Source: Trogon surrucura
Taxonomy: Eukaryota; Chordata; Aves; Trogoniformes; Trogonidae
Assembly: GCA_020746105.1 (NCBI GenBank)
Contig: CM036618.1
Span: forward strand, 1,302,001-1,366,000
Direction: 5' to 3'
DNA length: 64,000 nucleotides
Shown in pieces: positions 21,586-34,187 of the stretch (positions are counted from its first letter, which is position 1; each line of letters begins with the position of its first letter). The notes under the pieces were generated by a model. That model did not search any database, was not told where the DNA came from, and worked only from the letters and a program-made list of their open reading frames with translations. A program made the translations under genes and the position numbers.

Positions 21586-24097
21586 GTGAGTACCCAAGTC
21601 CTTAGGATGTGGTGGCACCCAGTTGGCAGGGTTTAGGCTGGTGGGATGAAACTGGAGAGGTCTAGGGGAGAGCCAGACCCACACCTGATCCTACTTGTCT
21701 CTTTCACCCAAACCTTCTGTCCTCAGAAAAATGTGAGTAGAAGAAACAAGATTAACCCAAAAAGGAAAGAGTAGGTGGGTGACGTGCCAGGCTTTGAGGT
21801 TTTTTTTTCAAAATTAAGGTGTTTTTCTTAAAGCAAGCATCCTCCTGGCTCTGTGTTTGAAATCCTGGACATTTATTTATTTCAAAACCCTCATGAAAAA
21901 AAAAAACAGGAGCAGCATCCTGGGGGCTCCATGTCCCAATCTCCTCCCCTCCTCATTGCTGCAGGACACCCCACATAGTCTGATGCTCCCTGCGACCTTT
22001 CCTACCACCAGCATGGCAGAGAAGAGCTGAGGGCTGCAACTGTTTTACTTGAATATTAGACCAAAGGGGCTGCTGAAAAAAGGCAGGATTTTAGCAACCA
22101 AGTCTGTGAGCTGGCCAAAGGTCCAGCTGCCCCCAGGTTGCCCACCAGCCACCCGAATCATCAGTCGAGGTCTCCAAGTGACCATGGCCATGGATTGATG
22201 GTGGAATCTCAACCCCATCCCATAACTCCTTCCTGCCTCCCTATAACCAGGTTGGGCTGGGCGTGGGCAGTGCTGGAGCTCCTCTCCTCTGAACTGGTAG
22301 ATCCAGTCCTCTGCTGACCAGGTATCTCCACAATGTAAGGTCCTGGAGAGGGGAGGTCATAAAAAGGCACTACTCAGTCCTTCATGAAAAAAAAAATAAA
22401 AAATACATCAACGAGTGAAGCTTCTGGGTGCTCCTCATCCCTCCTGGACCTGTCACCCTGGGTGGTGGAGCAGAAGGTTGGAAAGACGGAACAGCAATCC
22501 AGAAAGGCAGCACATAGACATTGTCCCTCAGCCAGCCCTCAGTGCATCTCCTGGGTGGGTTTCATCTGCCCCTTCCCTCGCTGTGCTCAGTACATCCCAC
22601 AGCACAGCTTCACAATTTCCACACCATCAACCATATTAGGGTCACCGAGACCTTACAGATCTCCTGCCTAAACTGCTGGTGTCAGAACAGCTTGTACTTG
22701 CAGACGTCTCACCAAAACATCTGTTATCACCCAAAATACTTCGGGTGCCGCATCTGAGGGTGTCCAGCCCAGCACCACCATTAGCAGACCCTCTGGCAGA
22801 GCTTCAAACCAGGACAGATGATGAGTGTTGTGGTTATGTTTTACGTATACCATTGGCCTTTGCTTCTCCTCCACTGCACATGGCAGTCCTGTAGCAAAGG
22901 GAATATGTGCTCTTCATCACCACAGAGCTCTGTGCTTGCAAAAAAAAAAAGGCAGATGCTGAAGTATTGATGCTGAAGTGTTGCTTGAAGGACTCCCTGA
23001 AGCTCCTCAATGAAACTCTGGGCAGACCCCAGGACCTCTGTGGTGTGTGGAGGGGGTGAGCAGCCCCAAAACACCTCACTGAGAGACTCACGGGGAGGTT
23101 GTCCTCCTGAGAGGGTCAGGGCAGATACTGCAGAAGTTGGACCATGTGAGGGAGCTTGTCAGCATCTCTGGGGCACAAAGGTAGGCAGAGGGAGACGTAG
23201 CACAGCTGAAATGAGGATTAAGTGGCTGAGTATTTGTCTCCAGCACTGAAAGCACATTGGGGACAGCAAGGAATAGTCATAAATAATTTTTAGCAAGAAT
23301 AAAGGGAAAATGAAGGTTGGTGGGGACGTGGAGTAGCACAGACCACAGCCTGAATGCAGGGAACAGAGGCTGAACTCCCCTGGAGAGACTTTGCATGGGT
23401 CTGCTGTGCAAAAGCAACTGAGACCATCTAATCTCCCAGCCCAGCACGATGTCCCACCCCCCGTTTGCGTGGACCCCCATGGCACTGACAGCCCCTGCTG
23501 CCCTGCACAACCCTCCGAGCACCAGAGGAGCTGCCAGAGCAGTGCGCTGCTCTCCATCCACGTGGAATTCACAATTCCCTCTTGCCTTGAGCTCTCAGCA
23601 CAGCACTAGTCTCCTGGAAATTACCCCGCCGGACCTGAAACGGGCTGAAAATGCAACTACAGCGCTGCCAGCCCAGGGCTGGGAGCTGAGCTGTGGTGGG
23701 AGTTGCCGGAGTCAGCCGTCAGCAGAAATACTTGGGGGCCCTCTAGTGCTGTGATCCTGTGGCTCAACGGGAGTGTAAAATCTAGGGGGGAAAAAAACCA
23801 ACCAAACAAAAAACCCAGAAAAGAACAACTCCAGGCATCTTCAGAGGGCTTCAGATAAAATATCTTCATATATTTTCCTTCTATCTGGCTGGATCTGCCC
23901 ATGCTGTAATTTGTGCCTGTTGCAGCTCCTATCACCGTGAGCCTTGAAATTCAAGATTTGTCCTCCAGGCTGCTACGTATCTACATCCTCTGGATCTTCA
24001 CTTCTGCCCTATCTGCCTTTAGGTAGCTGTAGAAAATAGTAAAATGATCCTTCATCTTCTCCTCTCGAGGCGAAACAACCCAGCAGTTTGCCTCATA

Positions 24098-24618
24098 GAT
24101 TCACAGAATGGTTTGGGTTTGGGTTGGAAAGGATCCTTAAAAGTCATCTAATCTAACCCCCCTGCAGTGAGCAGAGACATTTTCAACTAGATCAGATTGC
24201 TCAGAGCCCCGTTCAACATGACCAGGAATATTTCCAGGGATGGGGCTTCTACCACCTCTCAGGCAACCTGCACCGGTGTTGTAGCATCCTCACATAAGAA
24301 AGTCTCCTTTATGTCTAGTCTGAATCTCCCCTCTTTTAGTTTAAAATCATCACCCCTTGTCCTATTGCTACAGGTCTTGTTAAAAGATTGTCTCCATCTT
24401 TCTTATGAGTCCCCTTTAAGTACTGACACACCACTACAAGGTCCCCCTGGAGTCTCCTCCAGGCTGAACAGCCCCAGCTCTCCCAGCCCGTCCTCACAGG
24501 GAGCTGCTCCAGCCCCCTGAGCATCTCGGTGGCCTCCTCGGGACCCGCTCCAACAGCTCCACGTCCTTCTGGTGCTGAGGGCCCCAGAGCTGGGCACAGA
24601 GCTGCAGGGGGGGTCTGC
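24098..24618 (-). mobile_element. CR1 LINE 3' end
   Basis: A 520-bp copy in reverse orientation: 'cacagaatggtttgggtttg', 'cccctgcagtgagcagagac', and through the reverse ORF2 remnant to 'gagctgggcacagagctg'. It lies in the last CIMIP2C intron, antisense to the gene. Confidence 0.93.
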
Positions 24619-25820
24619 ATCAAGCCCATATCAGTGGCCCTTGCTGCAGAATGCCCATGTCTTCCTTGCACAGAGGAACATCAGACCGACCACAGCACTG
24701 CAGACAGGGAGGTTGGATGCTACCTCTTCCTCACAGGCCACTCTCTTGCTTGCACAGCCCAAGAGGAGGCTGGACCATCCATGCTGGGAGGTGGGAAGTA
24801 ATGGTGGTGCAGTGAGCACAGCAGCAATTGTCGTTATGATCAGCCCCTGCAAACCCTTGAATTTGCAAAATTTTTTGTGTGGAGCTCAGAGGAGCTGCTT
24901 GAAGGGAGGGTTAATTAATGAGCATGGAGTACTTCATCCTGGCTGTGTGCTGTGGTTATCTAGGCTGGCTCAAGCTTCTTATCAACCCTTCACTGCTTGT
25001 CTGGAACAAACAGGGAGGACATCCTTTGCTCAGGCCAGGTCTCAAAGCAAGGAATGTGTGGGACAAGAAGGATAGACGGGAGTGGACGGAGTAACACAGG
25101 TGCTGATGGGGCCGTGAGTGCATCTGCCTTCCAGGGGTTTAGCTGGTGGAGGCCAAGGTCAGCTCTGGTGCTGCTAAGAGCTGTTGTGAGCAAAGCTGGA
25201 GGTGATGGCCAGCGCCTCCTTTCCTTTGAGATCTCCTTTTATGTCACAGATTTACCACCAGTCCCTGCCTTTGCATCTACACCGCAGTTGGCTCTGTGCT
25301 CAGGCTTGGACATCCTCCACCCCAGCCTGGACCTGGATCTGGGCTTGACCTCAGACCCACCTCACTGCTGGGTGGCCCTTGGGCTGTGTTTGACCCTGAC
25401 CACCAACTCCAGACCTGATTTTGACCTTGACTTGCTGCCACGCATCCCTGTTCATCGTTGCTGAGCACCTCGCTGCTCCCTGACCCATGTCCACCGAAAT
25501 GATTTGACTTTGACCAGCTCCTTCAGAGCCCAAAGGGGCACAAGCAGTGGTGACCTTAAAAAGAATCTGTTTTCCCTCTATTCCTGCAAACATCTCCCCA
25601 TCCCCATGGTCCTTTCTCGGGTAGGCATGTGAGTGAACCCATCCAGGTAATGCCAATATGCAGAGCTGCTCCTGCACAAGTATTTGTGGGCTGGAGGTCA
25701 TGGGTGCTTGCAAACAGGAGAGCACCTCTTGGCCTTGCAGCATTGGGTCTGAATGTGGCACAGATAAAATCTCCCAGCTCTACCTTTGAGTGCACATGTG
25801 GGGCTCAGGAGCAGGCAAAT

Positions 25821-25993
25821 AATTGGGAACCCTGGGAACTGGGAGCTCTGGGAACTGGGAGCTCCAGTAATTGGGATCTCCAGGAACTGGGAGTCCTGTG
25901 AATTGGGAGTCCCTGGAATTGGGTTCTCCAGATATTGAGAGCCCCAGGAACTGGGAGCCCTGGGAATTGGGAGTTTCAGGGACTGTGAGCCCC
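25821..25993. repeat. 16-bp minisatellite, about 11 units
   Basis: Units of the type ggaactgggagctctg repeat in exact 16-bp register from about 25,834 to 25,993, with a partial unit before. It ends about 230 bp upstream of the acceptor of the terminal CIMIP2C exon. Confidence 0.93.
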
Positions 25994-26221
25994 AGGATTA
26001 CACCAGCCCAGTGCAAGGTTCTATTGGACAAGGTCCCTTGGAGGGACAACACTGCGAGCTTGCCTGTTTCTGCAGCTGGGGTGAGCAGTGACGGGGCTGA
26101 GGATGCCCTCAGAGCACACGCCTACATTTGGGCCCTCCTGTACCTCTGTAACCCCTCCCTGCACCTCTGAACCTGCTGCCTGCACCTCTGTGACCATCCT
26201 TGGTGTTTTGCTGCTCCCCAG

Positions 26222-26366
26222 CCCACCCCTCAGCCCGAAGACCTGCTGGCATTTGGTGCGACTGTCACCCGTGAACCTCCGGACCTACCAGACCTTCCCC
26301 TCAGGGAAGAGGGTCACCGCACGGGAGAGAGAGACCCGAGACAGCTTTTTTGAGTACCGAGCCTGA
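26222..26366 (+). CDS. CIMIP2C: ciliary microtubule inner protein 2C, terminal exon
   Basis: Joined to the previous exon through a split leucine codon, it reads L-PPLSPKTCWHLVRLSPVN, LRTYQTFPSGKRV, then TARERETRDSFFEYRA and a TGA stop. Human ends with PPLCPKKKWHLLRLAPEN, LKTYQTFPSGKRV and SPQERKKRDCYFEFRA, so the C-terminal half is highly conserved. The acceptor is GCTGCTCCCCAG. The gene reads rightward, away from OTOF, which is the same head-to-head order as in human. The last two exons together give about 85 residues of a protein of about 200. The N-terminal half, including the conserved PGY-type motif expected near the start, was not found between 7.6 and 21.2 kb. Confidence 0.96.
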
Positions 26367-26419
26367 ATGATGATGTCTGTCTTGCCCTCGGTGGAAACTT
26401 GGGAGAGGAGCAATGGGAA

Positions 26420-26425
26420 AATAAA
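26420..26425 (+). terminator. CIMIP2C polyadenylation signal
   Basis: AATAAA lies 54 bp after the CIMIP2C stop codon, within a purine-rich context (gggaaaataaaggaag). A G/T-containing stretch follows within 40 bp (tctctggggctctgtg). A short 3' UTR of about 75 nt is inferred. Confidence 0.75.
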
Positions 26426-26911
26426 GGAAGAGGGAGTTGCTTGCTCTCTGGGGCTCTGTGCACCATGGGGACCTGCCCACCTGTGACAGGGATGCTCTTT
26501 GTCGCTGGACTCCAAGGAGAAGGGGGCATCTGACCGCCATGCAACCACTCCTGCTGTTTGGAATGATCAATGGGCTGAGGACAGATTAAGGACAGGCAGG
26601 GAATTAGCTCGGTTTGTCGGTGTTGCTGTCTGGCAGGCGAAACTACCTTGCACCAGGGTGGAAAGGCAGCTCTGCCCTCATCCAGGGTCTGCTTGTGGTG
26701 TGGGGGGAGTCACCCAGGACCCCCTCACCTGGACTGGGACAACTGCTGAAGCATTGCAATGGTGGGAAAGGGCACAGGGGCTGCAGTGTTATCACCAGTG
26801 ACCTCAGACAGGCTGATAAGGGCATGAAACCATCCAGGGTAGTGAAGACAAGGCTGCAGGAAAGTTTCTGGGCAAGATGCTGTTAGATTTAGCAGCTCCG
26901 TAGGGACCATC
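26426..26911. other. Downstream of CIMIP2C, no gene recognised
   Basis: Unique sequence between the poly(A) signal and the next CR1. No EF-hand exon, which would indicate the expected neighbour CIB4, is visible here on the minus strand. Confidence 0.5.
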
Positions 26912-27345
26912 CATAGAATCACAGAATTGTGAAGGTTGGAAAAGACCTCTAAGATCACCAAGTCCAACCATCAACCCAACACCACCGTGACCACTAAACC
27001 ATGTCCCCAAGTGCCACGTCTACATGTTTTTTGAACACCTCCAGGGATAGCAACTCCACCACTGCCCTAAGTAGCCTGTTCCAATGCCTCACCACTCTTC
27101 TAGCAATGAAATTTTTTCCTAATATCCAATCTAAACCTCCCCTGGTGCAACCTGAGGGCATTTCCTCTTGCCCTATTGCTCGTTTCTTGAGAGAAGAGAC
27201 CAACTCCCCTTCGCTACACCCTCCTGTTAGGGGGTTGCAGAGAGCAAGAAGGTCTCTCCTCAGTCTCCTCTTCTCCAGCTGAACAGCCCCAGGGCCCTCA
27301 GCCGCTCCTCCCCACACTTGGGCTCCAGACTCTGCCCCAGCTTAG
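26912..27345 (-). mobile_element. CR1 LINE 3' end
   Basis: Starts 'catagaatcacagaattgtg', then 'aggttggaaaagacctct', and runs back through the reverse ORF2 remnant to 'tcctcttctccagctgaaca' and beyond. Confidence 0.93.
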
Positions 27346-29844
27346 CTGCTCCTTGGGGCTCCCATCCCAGCAGTACCCCTGAGCAGCCATACCACAGCCT
27401 TACAGCAGGTGGGTGGCTGGCAGTGCTCAGAAAGGCAAATGAGACCACAGAAATAATTAGGAAAAGAGTGGAGAGCAGAGCAAGCAGTGCTGGGAGCCAA
27501 AGGGAGGTTGCTCTCCCCACTGCTTGTGCATAGTGTGACCGTCCTACTTCCAGGACGAGATGCTGGAGTGAGAGGATGAGATGCTAGAGCAGGAGAAGGT
27601 TCAGGGACAGGCATCGAAGCAGTTGGAGGTCCATGTGGCATCTGTGCAAGAAACTTGTTCAAGAAACAGCCATGCAAGCTGGAGCCCATAAGTCTGGAAG
27701 AGAGAAGACAGAGTGGGGTGGGGAGCCCCAGGCAGAGGGTTGGTGAGGTTGGTGGTCTGCTGTCTCATCCCAGAGAATTGCTGAACAGGACCATGGGAGG
27801 TTACTACATGTCAGGATCAAAGCAAACCTGACAAGGTAATTCCTCTAAACCACAGGGCTCCCTGTCCCAGGATGCTGCTGCACAGCAAAAAATCACGGTC
27901 TCAAAATGCTCCCAGAGAAATTGGTGGAAGGAAACTACTCTCAGGGTGACTGACTAGGAGGACAATGAGTCTGGGGAGGGTGTGCTTTGCTGGAAGGAAG
28001 GGGAGCTTAATTGCTCCATCCTCTGAGAGAGCTCATGCTCCCCAGGGAGCACTTTAGGATGGGTCAAGCCATGCCAGAGCTGGTAGGACAGCACCCCAGC
28101 ATGGGCAAGGGGCAGCATGCAGCCTTAGCCCTGTTTAATTTATTTGTGAAGAAGTGTTTTGTCCTCTGATTTTGGAAGTGGGTGACATGGCAAGGCACTG
28201 GCAGAGTGTGCCAGTGATGACCTGGGCTCTGCCCCATGTTCTACCCATCCCTGAGGGGACTGGTACCTTTGAGGCCACCAGCAAGAACTCTTGCAACCTG
28301 TGCCCATGTTCGAGACCCATCTGCTTGCCTCTGAAGAGCATTTCCCTGGGTGTGTGCCCTGTGCCCACAGTGTCGGAAAAGGAGCGCTCACTCCTCTTCT
28401 GCACCATTGCACCAGACCTCCATCTCCTACCACATCTCAGAGCTGCTGGAAGAGGCAGGAGGTCCAGCCTCCCATCTGAGAAGAAACACAAAGTACCCCA
28501 GCGATGAGGGGCTCTTTGTGGCAGCTATTGTGGAAACCCAGAGGTGGGGTTTTTAGTAGCTTTCTATTGACTTTTTGTACCCTACTTGATGACATTTGAA
28601 GTGAAATAACGCTTTTAAACCTATCTCCTCATCACTCCCCATCCAACACACTGCGCCCAGTTAGAGCAAGCTGATGGGGACTAACTACTGCAGCACTTCA
28701 AAAGCTCGGGTTTAACACACCAAGGAGAGTCCTCATGTATTTCAGCGCATTAGTAAAACCACTTTAAACTCCTGTCAGGTCATCATTTGCTATGAGACAG
28801 TTGCACACACTTCTTAGGGCTTGTTTCTTGGCCAAGATCAACTATACAACATTTACGAGGAGGGGGAGGACGTGTGCAGCATGGAGGAAAGTCACTTTGA
28901 GCCGGTGGTACGAAGGCTGAACAGCAAGAGACATCTATTTCTTTGAACCATGAGGCAAAATGCATTAATGGTATCATTTCCACCAAATTTTCCTGGAAGG
29001 GTTTTGCATGTTGACCCTGACATTGCTGCTGAGGTGTTCCAGGAATGTTCCCGTCTGGGTGCTGTATCATATGATGGGTGATGGATGCTGTATCATACCT
29101 GCCTGCGTGGCAGAAGAGACCTGGGGGTATCTCACCCCGCTCCCAGTAGCTCTCTGGTGGGTCTGGGGGGGTTTCTGGGGTCCATGGAGCATGCCTGCCT
29201 GCTCTCTCCAGCTCACAGCTCCCACCTGGTGTGGCCGAAGCCAAATCCTCTTTCACTGATGGCTCTGGATCGCAGCCAACATTTTTGATGCCAAGTGCCT
29301 CTTTATTGCTTTTTTGCAGTCTTGTGAGCCCACTCTGCAGCTCCTCACTGCCAGCCCCCTCCCTGCAGATCCTGGAGGAGCTCCAAAACTGTGTCCTTGA
29401 AGCTCCCTGGAGCTCCCCTGCCACATCAAAGCTGGCGTTGCAAATAAATCTCGCTTATTTTCTTTGTTCTGGATGAGATTTCCAAGGCAAACTCACCCTT
29501 TCAGCCATCCTGGCATGCAGAGAAACCCCTGGTCCTTAATTCATGCATGACATGGTCTGAACCCTGCAAAGTAGTTCCCCATCATGAGGGAACTTCTCCC
29601 TCTCAACCCCAGTCCATGAAAATGTGGTGGTGGCAGGCAGGGGGTACCAAACCACATCCTCAGAAGATGACCTGTACATCACCACATCCCCAGGAGGGGC
29701 TACCTGGCGGGCAGCTGGCAGGGGAGGTGATCTTACCCCAAATCCCCAAGGCAGGGTTCCATTTTTAGGCTGGGACATGCTTTATCACTCCTAGTTCCGC
29801 TGCCACTTCTGGTGACCCTGTTTCATAAGCCCTTTAATGCAACA
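27346..29844. other. Unique intergenic sequence
   Basis: No gene recognised. A 213-codon minus-strand open frame at 28,783-29,424 has no recognisable domain, contains low-complexity proline stretches and lacks a plausible splice or promoter context, so I do not call it. Confidence 0.4.
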
Positions 29845-29946
29845 ATCTAGTTGAAGATGTTCCTTCTCACTGCAGGGAGGCTGGAGTAGGTGACCTCCAA
29901 AGGTCCCTTCTGACCCAAACCATTCTGTGATTCTACAATTCCGTGA
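29845..29946 (+). mobile_element. CR1 LINE terminal fragment
   Basis: About 100 bp: 'aatctagttgaagatgttcc', 'ctcactgcagggaggctgga', and a decayed tail (tctgtgattctacaattccg). Confidence 0.9.
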
Positions 29947-30131
29947 AAGAGAAGTGGAGATTTTTTCATGGTATGAGCATCTAAAGCCTCCCAATGGTGC
30001 AGATAATCCTTGTCACATTTCTGAATGTCTTTAAAAGGGGATGTTGGAGGGAGGGGAAGGTGAAAACACTTATGCAGCTTCACCTTGCACAGCTTTCCCC
30101 ACTGCAGCCAGAGCATTAAGGTGGATTGTGG

Positions 30132-30398
30132 TCATGTTTCGTCCATGCTCCCTCCTTGGATCTCTTGCACCCATGGTATCTGCTCTCCTTCCTCTTCCCA
30201 GGCAGCACGGATCCAGCGAAAACCCCTATTTTCTGGTGTTTCTTCCATTGCAAAGGGGTTTCGGGGCTGCTCCAGCAGACGGGCTGGCCCTGGCAGCAGG
30301 TGACGTGCCAGGGTGACAGTCATGGAGGGGGCGAGGAAGAACATGATCCCGACAAAGCACACAATGTTTTTTGGCCATTTGCAGCAGTACCACTCTCT
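30132..30398 (-). other. Open segment encoding a membrane-like stretch, unrecognised
   Basis: Read on the minus strand, a pyrimidine-containing TAG acceptor (gcttcttgttctag) opens an 88-residue frame. It begins REWYCCKWPKN, runs into a hydrophobic VCFVGIMFFLAPSMTVTLA stretch and ends in an acidic tail with a stop at 30,132. The hydrophobic run has the length of one membrane helix. Against it, several other frames are also open here, no poly(A) signal lies close downstream, and I cannot relate it to a family. It may be chance. Confidence 0.15.
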
Positions 30399-30634
30399 CT
30401 AGAACAAGAAGCAAACTAAAATCGCTTCAAGTTTATACCCTTAAAGCCTCTCTTGTGGTTTCTGCAGCTTTGATGTTCAAGCCACTTTGCTCTGCAACCC
30501 TGTCATCTCACAGGCAGGGCTGGAGCAGGAGTGAGACCAAGGTGGTGGGGTGATGCTGCTGGTGAAGGGAGTCCCCTCCCCAAATCCATTCCTTGTTTCT
30601 AAAGCAGAGGATATGTGTCTTGCTGTGGCTAGCT

Positions 30635-30965
30635 CTACAACTTCCTGACAGGAGGGGGTAGCTTAGTGGGGTCAGTCTCTCCTCTCAAAGAACAAATGAT
30701 AAGACAAGAGGAAACGGCCTCTAGTTGCCCCAGGGGAGGTTTAGATTGGATATTAGGAAAAGTTTCTTCATGGAAAGGGTCGCCAAGCCCTGGCCCAGGC
30801 TTCCCAGGGCAGGGGTGGAGTCCCCACCCCTGGAGGGATCTCAAAGCTGTGCAGATGTGGTGCTCAGGGCCACGGGTTAGTGGTGGCCCTGGCAGGGCTG
30901 GGTTAACGATTGGATTCGATGATCTCAAGAGTCTTTTCCAACCCAAACGATTCCATGACTCTGAA
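30635..30965 (+). mobile_element. CR1 LINE 3' fragment
   Basis: 'aacttcctgacaggagggg', 'gtttagattggatattagga', 'gatctcaagagtcttttcc', and a single eroded tail unit. Confidence 0.92.
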
Positions 30966-33043
30966 TCCCTTTGCATCTCCCTTTAGAGGGCACCAGCAGC
31001 TTGCAAACTGTGCTCTGTGGCCACCGGAGCTGCGGTCAGGCAGAAGGTGGGTTATGGGAGTCCTAGTCCTTTGGACTGGTCTCCCAGCTGGCTGCTTGCA
31101 CGGACACCAAATTTACCATGCTGCATCTCCCCTCAGTTTTTGCCCCACGTCGGTGTCATCATATCAAGGTGGTTGTACCCAGCTCAGGTTTGCGGATGCA
31201 GCACACAAACCCAGCTGCAGTGCAGGGACATGCAATAGCTATGCAGGAGAGGCAAGTGACAACCGCTTCCCTTGCCTCAGTTTCCTGTATCGCCTCTCTC
31301 ACTGATTCAGACTACCAGAAACTTTCCTGGGCATGAGGGGAGGCACGCGAAGCTTGTCGGGACCGTGCCTGCTTGTATGAGACCTGCACTAGGACATCCT
31401 TTCTGCTCCCAACACAGGGCCGAGGTGAATGACAGGGGAAGAGCAAGGCAGAAATAAGGACATGCCTCCTGCCTAGGGCAGGGACAAGCTCCCTTCTGGC
31501 AGGACAAAACGCTGAAGTTGGCAAAGCCCAACAGCGTTTTCCAGCTTCTTTGGCTCCCAGCCCTCCGAGATGGCGTTGCTTGTCTGCACGACCTTCTGCA
31601 GGACCTGGATGCCTGCTGAGAAGGGAGAGCTACAAAGTCCCTCAGGGGACAGGGAACCCGATGGGGCTGTCATCTTCTGGGGACTGGGATGGCTCAGAGG
31701 TGTCTGGAATCAAAACTCACCATTCAAGGAAGGCTGTTACACGTCCCTGGCGTGGTGGGGTGGGATTTTCCTTTGTGGTGCAGACGGATCCTGGTTGTCA
31801 CGTTCTATTGCTCCTGTGGTGCTGGAAGAGGTCACGCCAAATGCGATGGGGTGATGGGGAGAACAGGAGGGGAGGAGCAGCAGCCAGGTTGCAAATAAAG
31901 GACTGGAGCATCCCCTCCCAGCTAAAACCAAGGGCAAGGTGTGAAGACATCCCTGAAACAGGCTGAGATGGTTGGAGTTTGTGAGGGAAAATGTGTTTAA
32001 AAGAACCTTTCATCAGTCTTTTGGGAGCAAGACCTTTCCATGCTGAACCCATCTGGAAATCCCACTGGGCTGACCACAAACAGCTTCCTCAGGAGGTGGT
32101 GCTGGTGGAGGTGGTGCGAGGGGAGGTTGTGCGAGGGGAGGTGGTGGCATGTGGTGTGCAGGGAAGCACCTGAAGACCCTGTTATAGGCATGAGAAATCC
32201 TCTGGGAGGTGTCCAGTGGGGTAGACCTGGTGGCCTGGGCTACCCTGAGCAGGGACCCAGCACTCTGCTCTGCAAGGATCACTGGAGTCAAACTGGATAG
32301 CTTGGAGGTGGAGGTACTGGGAGCTGGTCCTCCATCTGGGGGTGCTTTACAGAGAAACCAGGCACTGGCAAGAGTTCAATGAACCCGAGACACTGGAAAA
32401 AAAAACAAACTAGAACATGTGGCACTTCAGGGACCAGTGTTTCCAAAAGAATTTTTACTTTGCTGGAAAAGCTCCAGCCATCAAAAAGATGATGTAGGGA
32501 TAAAATCCAAAGTGTCAGGGAGGACTATATAAGGCGGTGCGTAGACTGTACAATGTCATCAGTCATTAAAGCAAGCTAGGGAGCTCTGAGGTGCTCTGCT
32601 ACAGCAGAAATTTGAAGGCCATCACCTCAAAGGTTACGCTAGTGACATCGGGAGCACCCTGTGATTTCCAGGTCCAGGAGCTTCGCTGCTGGCTCGTGGG
32701 AATGACCACGGGACTCAGGAGGAGGAATTTGGTCAGAGTCACAGTGCTGACGGGGAAGAGGCAACCACTGATGGGGACAGTGCAAGTGTCACTGACACAC
32801 CTTGTGTCCAAAGAGAGTGAAACCCAAGGGGTGAGCCAAGCATTCTCCTGCAGCTCTAGGGAAGGGGACAACAGCTGGTCCACACTGCCTTTGAGGTGAA
32901 GGTTCTCCTCCACCCTGAGCAAGGTTGCAAGGCAAAGGGATTCGCAGGGTGCAGCAATGGACCAGGTGGTTCTTTGGTTTGGGGATCCTGGGGTGCTGCT
33001 CCTGCCACCTTGGAGATAGAGTAGTGAGGAGCTGCTGATATCA
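30966..33043. other. Unique intergenic sequence
   Basis: No gene recognised. It includes a short direct repeat at about 32,100-32,150 (gaggtggtgcgaggg and variants, about three times) and a 150-codon minus frame at 32,599-33,051 without similarity or splice support. Confidence 0.4.
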
Positions 33044-33116
33044 CATCTCATCTCATCTCATCTCATCTCATCTCATCTCATCTCATCTCATCTCATCTCA
33101 TCTCATCTCAATCTCA
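33044..33116. repeat. (TCTCA)n microsatellite
   Basis: About fourteen nearly perfect TCTCA pentamers. Because the array is pure, it is likely to vary in length between individuals. Confidence 0.97.
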
Positions 33117-34187
33117 CCCATCACAAGGCTGTTGGTGTGGGGCCAGGACGCTGAGCTCTGTGTGCCCCTGGTTGTCTCACTGGCTCCTCTCAAGCTCACT
33201 TTGGACAAGTAACAGGTCTGGATGTGCTTAGACATCTTCCCACTTAGAAATGTCCTTTCTGCTCCTAAAAGTGGCCCGAAACAGTGGGGATACACTCTGT
33301 GTGAGCCAGAGGGTGCGATTCCCTCTTCTAGGTCAGATCCAGGCTCTAGAATGCGTCTAGCCCATGCAAGACTACTCCCTGTTTGTCTTCTTCAGGTAGC
33401 TCTGAGCCTGAAGACCTCACATCCTCCTGAGCTGCTCCTTTTCTGGGTGAAAGACCCCTGCTCTGTCCTTCCTCTGTCCCTAGGGCAGCTGAGCCACTCC
33501 ACCAGCCACCCCATGCCATCTACCGCAGCTTTCCTCAGAGCGTGCTTTCCAGAGCTGCATGACACCCTCAAACGCCCTGTCGGAAGTGATGTCCTCTTTC
33601 AACATCCCCAAATACATGGTTGGAAGTGATGTCCTCCTTCGCTCGATCTTGCCATCCTGGGAACCCCTAACATGAGGTCGGCCCTTGAGCCCGGTCACCT
33701 CTTCAAGTGTGTTTGAAGGCCACCATGGTCCTCTCTTACCCTTGTGCATTACTTTGCACTCATCAACGTTGAATTTCTTGACTGATCTCCTGCAGAGGCA
33801 GCCTGCAGTGAGATTTCCTCCTTCACCAAAATCTTCTCCTGCACCTTGCCTGGCTGCAGGACGCGTTTGAGTGTTCCAGCCTAGTTGGTGCCACTTTTCC
33901 GCATCACTTGTGAGTGCTGTTGGGCACAGAAGAGAACGCCACCACCAGCTCTTCTCTGCTTGAAAGAGGACCCATGCCTACCCCTGCTCACTTTATTTGC
34001 TGGCCTCCAGGCAGCTCTGAAGCCTCAGGAGGACACCCAAGCTCATTCACAGCCTCTGCTGCAGGTCTTGGTCAAACCTACCTGGAAAATCTGAGTATAC
34101 CCTGAATACTAGCAGAGATTCCTGCCTTTCACACGAGAAACAGAAGGAAAACCCTTCATTGCCCATCTTATTCCCTTCATCGCTTCA
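33117..34187. other. Intergenic; possible old CR1-like remnant
   Basis: The stretch at about 33,715-33,790 (gtgcattactttgcactcat, caacgttgaatttc) resembles the reverse of an internal part of older CR1 subfamilies, but it is too decayed to delimit. A short direct repeat, 'ggaagtgatgtcctc', occurs at about 33,583 and 33,622. No gene recognised. Confidence 0.4.

Larger units (their letters stand above)
21586..26221 (+). other. CIMIP2C: CIMIP2C last intron
   Basis: A 4.6-kb intron carrying a minus-oriented CR1 (24,098-24,618), A-runs at 21,897 and 22,388, and a 16-bp minisatellite close to its 3' end. Both splice sites are canonical. Other short open frames (for example at 22.4-23.7 kb and 25.0-25.5 kb) have no similarity I recognise. 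Confidence 0.85.

Noticed and set aside
28783-29424. A 213-codon minus-strand open frame
   Set aside because: Low-complexity proline-rich stretches, no domain, and no promoter or splice support.
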